Of a DNA stretch of 6,016 nucleotides, positions 1-5,065 are shown piece by piece; positions within the stretch are counted from its first letter, which is position 1; each line of letters begins with the position of its first letter. A model generated the notes under the pieces. The model was given only the letters and a program-made list of their open reading frames with translations, made no database searches and had not been told where the DNA came from. Source of the DNA: Armatimonadota bacterium (lineage in GTDB: Bacteria > Armatimonadota > Hebobacteria > Hebobacterales > WVXJ01). A program made the translations under genes and the position numbers. The DNA is taken from NCBI GenBank assembly GCA_011773575.1, contig WVXJ01000176.1, forward strand, positions 1 to 6,016. The letters are read 5' to 3'.

Positions 1-408
1 GTTCATTGGGGAGAACATACCTGGGTAATGGGGCCTCGTCCGGGCTATTGGGACTCCGCCCGCATCGGAGCCGGCACGGTGCCCATCCGCACCGAACACG
101 GCTGGCTCGCCATCTACCACGGGGCCGACGAATCCTCCCGTTACTCACTCGGTGTCATCCTCTGTGACCTTGAGCGCCCGGAGCGTGTGCTGGCGCGTTC
201 CACGAAGCCGCTTCTCATGCCGGAGGCCAAACATGAGGTAGAGGGCTTCTTCAGCAATGTGGTGTTCACCTGCGGCGCGGTCTGTAGGGGCGACAGGCTG
301 ACCATTTACTACGGCGCCGCAGACAAATTCATCTGCGGCGCGTATCTTTCACTGTCCGGACTATTGGACAGCCTCACGGCAAAGGGTTCAGCCGATAACT
401 CTCCTTGA
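1..408 (+). CDS. GH130-family mannoside phosphorylase/glycosidase, C-terminal part (5' end outside window)
   Basis: The frame is open from base 1 and ends with TGA at 406-408, giving the last 135 residues. GH130 enzymes are five-bladed beta-propellers, usually about 300-400 residues, that phosphorolyse or hydrolyse beta-mannosides such as beta-1,4-mannooligosaccharides or mannosyl-N-acetylglucosamine. Family hallmarks visible in order are HWGEH, the block GPRPGYWDSARIGAG (visible residues about 11-25), GWLAIYHGAD, YSLGVILCDLE, the VLARS.KPLL segment, GFFSNVVFTCGAV and the closing IYYGAADKFICGAYLSL. The catalytic Asp region is upstream and not visible, so phosphorylase cannot be separated from hydrolase, nor the substrate fixed. 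The ATG at 28 is internal, because family-conserved residues (HWGEH) precede it. No signal peptide can be judged; GH130 phosphorylases are normally cytoplasmic. The gene converges on the minus-strand gene, with 15 bp between the stop codons. Confident as to family. Confidence 0.92.
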   Translation, partial: VHWGEHTWVMGPRPGYWDSARIGAGTVPIRTEHGWLAIYHGADESSRYSLGVILCDLERPERVLARSTKPLLMPEAKHEVEGFFSNVVFTCGAVCRGDRLTIYYGAADKFICGAYLSLSGLLDSLTAKGSADNSP

Positions 409-418
409 CTGCGGCTGA
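388..418. terminator. weak inverted repeat between convergent genes, possible terminator
   Basis: TCAGCCG (388-394) and CGGCTGA (412-418) form a 7-bp perfect inverted repeat around a 17-nt loop that spans the end of the GH130 gene and the 15-bp convergent gap. It could end transcription in either direction, but the loop is long and there is no U-tract on either side, so it is not a classical intrinsic terminator. Confidence 0.22.
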
Positions 419-423
419 GATTC

Positions 424-2676
424 TCACTCGGATGCCAAAGCGTGGACTTTCACCCAGTCCATTTTCACATTGTGCCCGCGGAACCCAATGGGGCCCTTCT
501 TAAGCCGGCCTTCTTTGTCGTGCCAATCTATGAGCAACAGCCCATCAAGCCAAATGCGTATCCTCGTCTCATCCACTATTAGTGTGAGTTCATGGGCCGC
601 CTTATGGTCAATGTGCAGCGAAGTGGTGGTCAGAGTCTTGCCTTCACCCTCCCAGAACCAGAGAGCGGCAAACACTGCGTCAGGTTTTACCCAGAGATCC
701 AGATAGTAGTAATTCTCCGGATCATCGCCATGGGAGAAGACTACACACACAACATAGTCGGCCGGGTCCAATGCCTTCCAGCCGGAGGTAATGACCAGGT
801 CGCGAGGGAAATCGCGCTCTGTCAGAAGGCTCCCGTCATTGGAGATGATGGTCTTGGGTGAAAGACCGCCATCTGACACATACCAAAGCCCTTTCGCGCC
901 AGGACGCTCCGGCTGCCAGCCTTTCAAGTCCTCGCGGTCGAAATCATCTGAGAACAGCATCTCCCCCATACCAGGCCGGGGTCTCGATACCAGCGCTTCC
1001 TTCATGTAGTCCCGGCCTCGGCTGGGGAAGCCCGCCGGAACCCTGTAGATCTCAACATCGTCCAACCAAGGCCCCCAGCGGTTATGCTTGGTGGCATCCT
1101 CGAACTTCACGTAAAGGACATTGCTCTTGGTGTGCTTCAAGTAGGGAGACAGGTCAAAGAAGTATTGGGTGCGATTCTTGTAGTCTGTAATCTGCCGGCC
1201 GGCATACAGGTCGGCGTGTATCAGTGCCTCGAAGTCTCCCGGCTTGCCGTCTTCTTCAAGTGCCACACTTATGAGGAAGTTGCCTCCCACCTTTACCACC
1301 ATGTCGGCCTGGCTCAGATTATCGGGCAGATCCAGCCGGTAGATGGCATAGGCGTCATAATGCATATAGCGGTCTTTGTATTTGGCCCGGTGAATACTGC
1401 CGCGCTCCTCATACAGATAGCGGCGTTCATTAGCAGAATCATCACACGTGAAGCGCAATACCAGAAACTTGGAGGGGTCCAATGCGCGGACTTGATCATA
1501 GGAGATAATATGTTCCTGTTGCGCCGGCACCGTGAAGGTCCAGGAGTAGGCGCCTTCTGTGGTTACCTCCGGATCCTCGCTAAAGGTGTAGATGGGTTGA
1601 TCATCACGGTAGCGATAGTAACGGTTCGGAGAGCCCTGATCAACGATTTTGACGCGAGCGGGTAAATTGCCATGGTTAGTAACCTTAAGGCTGGTAGTCT
1701 GTCGGCGCTCCCACGTCTGGGGCAACTCCTCGGTCTTCTCCTCTCTCTTCACTGTCAGGTCTTTTACCCCGGGCAACACCAGAGTGCCTTTGTCGCCTTG
1801 CAGGGTCCAGCCCATAAAGCCCTCTCCCACAAAGGTGTCTTCCTCATGCACCTTGACCTTTCCTTCTGCGAGGGGCCGGCCGGTCTCATTGTGCAGGGTA
1901 TAGACGGCGGTGGCGCGCTCCCGTGTTGTCGGGTCAGTATACTCCATAACAGTGGCGTCCCATACCAGCAATTCCTCCACCCCCAGCTTTGTCTCTTGTA
2001 TCGGGAGTTGGCGAGTGGCATCTTTGGGAATGGTCATATCATGGAGCACTTGGATCTCGTGGATATTGCCGGGCAGGGAGGGGGAAGGGATATGTGGGCT
2101 CCGCTGGCTCATCGCCCGGTATAGTATCACGGAATACTCATATCCCTCATACTCGTATTCATAGCCTGTCGTCTGCACACGGCCGGAAACCAGTTTCAGG
2201 GTGACACCCTTCAAATCCAGGGCTTTGTTGGTTATACTTACCGCAGAGCGCAACACCCCCTCACCCGGTTTGCCCACAGTCAGGCTGTAGTTGGGATTCC
2301 ACCCCAGGCCTCGCGTTCGGTAGCGAACCAGGAAGCTGTGTTCCCCTGCAGGCAGACCGCCGATCTTGGCCAGGTATTCTTTCGTCTTGTCAGGCCCATT
2401 CTTGGTTTCCTCAAGCAGGGGTCTAAGGGTGTGGGGAAGTGGTGTTCCTCCATCCTCGACCACAACAGTATCTTCCAAGATGGTCCCCGGCAACCACAGG
2501 GTTATGTCCCCCTCTCCAAAATGGCTGACCACAGCCGTTACCTCGGCGATGTTCTGGGTGTACAGGGTAATCTCAGTCGGTTGGGGCTGGAGGGTAACTT
2601 CCTCAGCAGGGTTCCCGTGGGCGGCTAACGCGCCGACGGCTGTTAACAGTACAACCACCAGAAAGAACTTTCGCAT
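424..2676 (-). CDS. exported DUF4139-like protein with C-terminal beta-sandwich and LamG-like modules
   Basis: This encodes 750 residues from the ATG at 2676-2674, chosen because it begins a clear signal peptide (MRKFF, then a hydrophobic stretch to about residue 19, likely cleaved near ALAA) and has a strong ribosome site. The frame stays open 114 codons upstream, but that part runs through the promoter. Residues 25-180 and 205-395 resemble the two halves of DUF4139 proteins: the block TRGLGWNPNYSL (121-132), a segment like 'nkaldLkgvtLkLvsG' (150-165), then LPIQETKLGVEELLVWD, YTLHNETGRPLAEGKVKV and VPAQQEHIISYD (383-394). Between the halves is a Tyr/Glu-rich insertion (171-182). Residues 400-545 form a further beta-rich domain ending in NVLYVKFEDATKHNRWGPWLDDVEIYRV, like a galactose-binding fold. 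Residues 576-750 look like a concanavalin/LamG-type domain (DDFDREDLKGWQ, YYYLDLWVKPD, IRIWLDGLLLIDW, IGFRGHNVKMDWVKV). There is no C-terminal membrane helix. The function of DUF4139 is unknown; carbohydrate or surface binding by the last two modules is inference. Confidence 0.85.
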   Translation of the reverse strand: MRKFFLVVVLLTAVGALAAHGNPAEEVTLQPQPTEITLYTQNIAEVTAVVSHFGEGDITLWLPGTILEDTVVVEDGGTPLPHTLRPLLEETKNGPDKTKEYLAKIGGLPAGEHSFLVRYRTRGLGWNPNYSLTVGKPGEGVLRSAVSITNKALDLKGVTLKLVSGRVQTTGYEYEYEGYEYSVILYRAMSQRSPHIPSPSLPGNIHEIQVLHDMTIPKDATRQLPIQETKLGVEELLVWDATVMEYTDPTTRERATAVYTLHNETGRPLAEGKVKVHEEDTFVGEGFMGWTLQGDKGTLVLPGVKDLTVKREEKTEELPQTWERRQTTSLKVTNHGNLPARVKIVDQGSPNRYYRYRDDQPIYTFSEDPEVTTEGAYSWTFTVPAQQEHIISYDQVRALDPSKFLVLRFTCDDSANERRYLYEERGSIHRAKYKDRYMHYDAYAIYRLDLPDNLSQADMVVKVGGNFLISVALEEDGKPGDFEALIHADLYAGRQITDYKNRTQYFFDLSPYLKHTKSNVLYVKFEDATKHNRWGPWLDDVEIYRVPAGFPSRGRDYMKEALVSRPRPGMGEMLFSDDFDREDLKGWQPERPGAKGLWYVSDGGLSPKTIISNDGSLLTERDFPRDLVITSGWKALDPADYVVCVVFSHGDDPENYYYLDLWVKPDAVFAALWFWEGEGKTLTTTSLHIDHKAAHELTLIVDETRIRIWLDGLLLIDWHDKEGRLKKGPIGFRGHNVKMDWVKVHALASE

Positions 2677-2683
2677 CTTCGTT

Positions 2684-2690
2684 CCTCCCT
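2684..2690 (-). promoter_or_regulatory. ribosome binding site that fixes the start of the DUF4139-like gene
   Basis: Read on the minus strand the sequence is AGGGAGG, then 7 nt, then ATG. It is a near-ideal Shine-Dalgarno sequence with normal spacing and supports the 2676 start over the upstream in-frame extension. Confidence 0.85.
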
Positions 2691-2693
2691 TTG

Positions 2694-2709
2694 CCTGGTT
2701 GTTCCCAGG
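2694..2709 (-). promoter_or_regulatory. perfect 5-bp stem-loop at the predicted transcription start
   Basis: CCTGG (2694-2698) and CCAGG (2705-2709) are complementary around a 6-nt loop. They straddle the expected start site (about 2704) for the -10 box at 2711-2716. The element could be a small operator or a DNA palindrome at the start site. Only its position and symmetry support a role. Confidence 0.25.
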
Positions 2710-2710
2710 A

Positions 2711-2739
2711 ATTATAGCAGATTCTAAGTCGCTCAACAA
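2711..2739 (-). promoter_or_regulatory. sigma70-type extended -10 promoter for the DUF4139-like gene
   Basis: On the minus strand the -10 is TATAAT (2716-2711), a perfect consensus preceded by TGC to give the full extended -10 TGCTATAAT (2719-2711). A weak -35, TTGTTG (2739-2734), lies 17 bp upstream. Transcription would start near 2704, leaving a leader of about 28 nt that contains the AGGGAGG ribosome site. The weak -35 is typical where the extended -10 carries recognition. Confidence 0.75.
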
Positions 2740-2780
2740 TGAAATCGGGCTGATAACTACCTCATTGGTTAGACGCGAGA

Positions 2781-2816
2781 ACGAAAGATAAAGTCGCGGC
2801 CTCACCGCGATTTCGT
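2781..2816. repeat. intergenic stem-loop between divergent promoters
   Basis: TCGCGG (2794-2799) and CCGCGA (2805-2810) form a 6-bp GC-rich stem with a 5-nt loop. Directly outside it, TTTCGT (2811-2816) is complementary to ACGAAA (2781-2786), giving 12 bp in total with one 7-nt bulge on the left arm. An extra CGCGA at 2774-2778 can pair alternatively with TCGCG at 2794-2798. The element lies about 40 bp upstream of the minus-strand -35 and 55 bp upstream of the plus-strand -35. It could be a regulator site, a terminator remnant or a barrier between the two promoters; the sequence does not decide. Confidence 0.4.
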
Positions 2817-2871
2817 CATTACCCCACAATCGCAGATAGAGACCGGTACGGCCCTGTGTGAGATGAGGAGA

Positions 2872-2901
2872 TTGACCCCCCGGAAGAGTGCATGATACGA
2901 T
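2872..2901 (+). promoter_or_regulatory. promoter of sulfatase-like gene copy 1
   Basis: The -35 is TTGACC (2872-2877), an 18-bp spacer follows, and the -10 is TACGAT (2896-2901) preceded by TGA, so it reads as the extended form TGATACGAT. The same arrangement precedes the second copy, with the 14-mer TGATACGATTGATT (2893-2906) identical and a shared GGAGTGT just downstream (2910-2916). Transcription would start near 2908, leaving about 62 nt of leader before the GTG at 2970. Conservation between diverged paralogs is the best support. Confidence 0.72.
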
Positions 2902-2969
2902 TGATTCTAGGAGTGTTGCCGGCAAATCTGTGACAAGTACCTGCGTCACCTGCCGTGAACGCAACCGCA

Positions 2970-4901
2970 GTGAAAAGACCTCAGTCGAGCAGAAAACATC
3001 GATTCGCAATCTTCGCATTCGTGCTCTTCGCGGGCCTGCTGGCGACCGGAGTGATCTGGCGCCGCTGGAATGACTCGGTGATGACCGTGACCGTCACCAT
3101 CTCCACTGATGAGAAGGGCCCGATTGATCTGTATCACACCAAAGCGAGATTCCAGACCGGAGAGGGAAAACAATCTCTGGCGGAAGCTGACATAGACATA
3201 GGGAAGTGGGAAGGCGAACTCGTTCGCCTGGACATACGAGGAGGAGTAAGAAGGTGGCCGGGCATCGGACAAACAACCGGTTTTGTCGGCTGTTCTGTTC
3301 AACTGGGAGACTCAACCGGTGCGAGGCCGATTGAATTCATCGGTTGGCAGAACGATGGCTCCAGCCGCATGCACCCGGGCACCATCGGCTCTTTGGCTTT
3401 CGTCGCACCTGGAGAGGCAGACCCTCCGTTCGTCTATGGCCAGGAAGGTTCGCTGTGGTATGTGTTTCGCGTCCCTGAGAAAGCCGCGCTGAAAGCTGCA
3501 TTTCGCCCGGTTATGGAGAAAGACCTTAAGGGGAGCCGTGAGCCGTTCGTTCCGAGTGTCAGGCCGCCCCCATCAGTGCTGAAGGAGTCGGTAAATGCAG
3601 ACAGCGCGCGCCCGCCTGACGTGTTCATCTACCTGATAGACGCGCTGAGAGCAGATCACCTAGGCTGCTACGGCTATCCCAGACCAACATCGCCGGCGAT
3701 AGATGCGTTTGCTGAAAAAGCGACACTCTTCAAACACGCTCAATGCGCCGCCACCTGGACACTCTCCTCTGTCGGCACATTGTTCACCGGTGTCTTTCCT
3801 TCGGTGCACGAAGTGCTTGTTGCATTTCAAACAATGGACAGGCTGGACGAATCATTCACACTGCTGCCGGAGGTCTTGCAGGAGGCCGGCTACAAGACAT
3901 GCCTGATCACGGCCAATGTCGGCGTGGGCGCAGACTCCGGATTCACGCAGGGCATTGACTCTCTCTCGGTGGAGCATCTGCAGACTCCGGACTGGGTGAA
4001 TGCACAGGCTGCGAAGTTTCTCGCCGAGCAAGATACGGATCAACCGATATACATGTATCTACACACCATGGAGCCCCATACTCCTTACGCCCCGGAGCCG
4101 GAGACTTTCCGGCTATTCGACCGTGGCTTCGAGGAGACGAGTGACACATCGGAGGAACTCACCGCGGAGAACGTCGAGCATATGATTGATCTATATGATG
4201 CTGAGATATTCGATAATGACAAGGGTTTCGCGGGCTTCTTGGACTTGCTGCGCCGTCGCGGACGATACGACAACGCGCTCATCATATTACTCGCCGACCA
4301 CGGTGAGTCTTTCGGTGAACGCGGCGTATGGATGCACGGGCGCTCCCTTAACCAAGAGCAATTGCACATCCCGCTGATTATCAAATTTCCGGAAGACCGC
4401 TTTGCAGGCCTGCAAATAGAAGAAAGAGTCAGTTTCATTGATATATTCCCGACAGTCGTCGCCCAGATCGAGGCCGCGCCGCGATTGGACTATCATCTGC
4501 CGGGATGTGATCTGGCGAACCTCGCCGCTCATGCACCATCTGACCCTTCGCGTCGCATCCATGCCGAGGTGTTGGCGCAGTTTTCCAAAGGGGACATCAC
4601 CCAACTCGCGGGGCTCATAGATGAAGAGGGTTACAAACGAGTTATTGACACATCGCTGAAAGTGACCCAGCGGGAACCGAAAAAGTCAGTTGGGCTTTGG
4701 GACACGACTAATGATCCAAAGGAAGAAAAGGACCTCAGTGAGTCTTCGCCGGTGCGAGCCGCCTATGGTGAGCAGATCATTGCACACCGGCTTGTGACGC
4801 AGAGATCGGAGCGTGGTAGTGCGCCCGCTAGGACAGCGCCCCCGACCGAGATGTCGGAGGAACTGCGCCAGCAACTGAAGGCATTAGGTTACCTGGATTG
4901 A
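2970..4901 (+). CDS. membrane-anchored sulfatase-like protein, copy 1 (Thr at nucleophile position)
   Basis: This encodes 643 residues. I chose GTG at 2970 because from there it aligns without gaps with the ATG of copy 2; an upstream in-frame GTG at 2955 would add five residues. No clear Shine-Dalgarno precedes either start. Residues 1-11 are basic (KRPQSSRKHR) and about 12-30 form one membrane helix, so the enzyme is likely anchored with its bulk outside the cytoplasm. Residues about 35-205 are a beta-rich domain I cannot name. From about 216 the alkaline phosphatase/sulfatase fold begins: IYLIDALRADH with metal-ligand candidate D224, GCYGYPRPTSPAIDAFA, the catalytic loop TWTLSSVGTLFTG with T264 in the usual Cys/Ser place, EPHTPY (H370), YDAEIFDNDKGFAGFLD, LLADHGESFGERG (D443, H444), H456 in WMHG, FIDIFPTVV, and the family-typical tail LKALGYLD. 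The C/S-x-P-x-R formylglycine motif is absent, so phospho-group transfer or hydrolysis is at least as likely as sulfate removal. The substrate is unknown. Confidence 0.88.
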   Translation: MKRPQSSRKHRFAIFAFVLFAGLLATGVIWRRWNDSVMTVTVTISTDEKGPIDLYHTKARFQTGEGKQSLAEADIDIGKWEGELVRLDIRGGVRRWPGIGQTTGFVGCSVQLGDSTGARPIEFIGWQNDGSSRMHPGTIGSLAFVAPGEADPPFVYGQEGSLWYVFRVPEKAALKAAFRPVMEKDLKGSREPFVPSVRPPPSVLKESVNADSARPPDVFIYLIDALRADHLGCYGYPRPTSPAIDAFAEKATLFKHAQCAATWTLSSVGTLFTGVFPSVHEVLVAFQTMDRLDESFTLLPEVLQEAGYKTCLITANVGVGADSGFTQGIDSLSVEHLQTPDWVNAQAAKFLAEQDTDQPIYMYLHTMEPHTPYAPEPETFRLFDRGFEETSDTSEELTAENVEHMIDLYDAEIFDNDKGFAGFLDLLRRRGRYDNALIILLADHGESFGERGVWMHGRSLNQEQLHIPLIIKFPEDRFAGLQIEERVSFIDIFPTVVAQIEAAPRLDYHLPGCDLANLAAHAPSDPSRRIHAEVLAQFSKGDITQLAGLIDEEGYKRVIDTSLKVTQREPKKSVGLWDTTNDPKEEKDLSESSPVRAAYGEQIIAHRLVTQRSERGSAPARTAPPTEMSEELRQQLKALGYLD

Positions 4902-4964
4902 ACCCCGGCTGGACTTCTCCATTATGCCAGAATCCGGAGATAAGTAACGCTGCAGGTGCCAATC

Positions 4965-4993
4965 TTGACCGCTCACAAGGTGGGTGATACGAT
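4965..4993 (+). promoter_or_regulatory. promoter of sulfatase-like gene copy 2
   Basis: TTGACC (4965-4970), 17-bp spacer, then TACGAT (4988-4993) with the TGA extension. The 14-mer TGATACGATTGATT recurs at 4985-4998 and GGAGTGT at 5000-5006. Distance from the 14-mer to the start codon is 81 nt, against 77 nt in copy 1. The second copy therefore appears to have its own promoter rather than relying only on read-through from copy 1. I find no convincing terminator between the two. Confidence 0.72.
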
Positions 4994-5002
4994 TGATTGG
5001 GA

Positions 5003-5030
5003 GTGTCTCCGTCGAATTATTGAGAGACAC
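5003..5030 (+). promoter_or_regulatory. leader hairpin before sulfatase-like copy 2
   Basis: GTGTCTC (5003-5009) pairs perfectly with GAGACAC (5024-5030) around a 14-nt loop, at the very 5' end of the predicted transcript (start near 5000). It is followed by a T-rich but interrupted tract (CTTATTCTTATT). It may protect the mRNA end or act as an attenuator; the broken U-run makes strong termination unlikely. The leader of copy 1 can fold too (GTGAC 2930-2934 with GTCAC 2945-2949), but with different bases. Confidence 0.35.
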
Positions 5031-5050
5031 CTTATTCTTATTAATCTGCT

Positions 5051-5058
5051 GAGGGTGA
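5051..5058 (+). promoter_or_regulatory. weak ribosome binding site of sulfatase-like copy 2
   Basis: GAGGGTGA lies 7 nt before the ATG at 5066. It is only a partial Shine-Dalgarno match, but the spacing is right and it supports this start. Confidence 0.5.
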
Positions 5059-5065
5059 AGTCGTA

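Noticed and set aside
1084..1665. 193-codon plus-strand open frame inside the DUF4139-like gene
   Set aside because: It is antisense to a well-supported gene, resembles no family I recognise, and has no visible start signals.
2740..2870. Possible tRNA or other RNA gene in the divergent intergenic region
   Set aside because: I could not fit a cloverleaf or a T-loop consensus; only the single stem-loop at 2781-2816 is supported.
2955..2969. Alternative GTG start five codons upstream for sulfatase-like copy 1
   Set aside because: Copy 2 aligns gaplessly from the GTG at 2970, and no ribosome site favours 2955. It cannot be fully excluded.
2677..3018. In-frame 114-codon extension of the minus-strand gene upstream of 2676
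   Set aside because: It precedes the signal peptide, ribosome site and consensus -10 and overlaps the divergent promoter and the start of the plus-strand gene. It is chance open frame.
4905..4937. Candidate terminator after sulfatase-like copy 1 (CCGGCTGG with CCAG and CCGG)
   Set aside because: The stem is interrupted by a 3-nt bulge, the loop is 14 nt, and no U-tract follows. It is too weak to annotate as a terminator.
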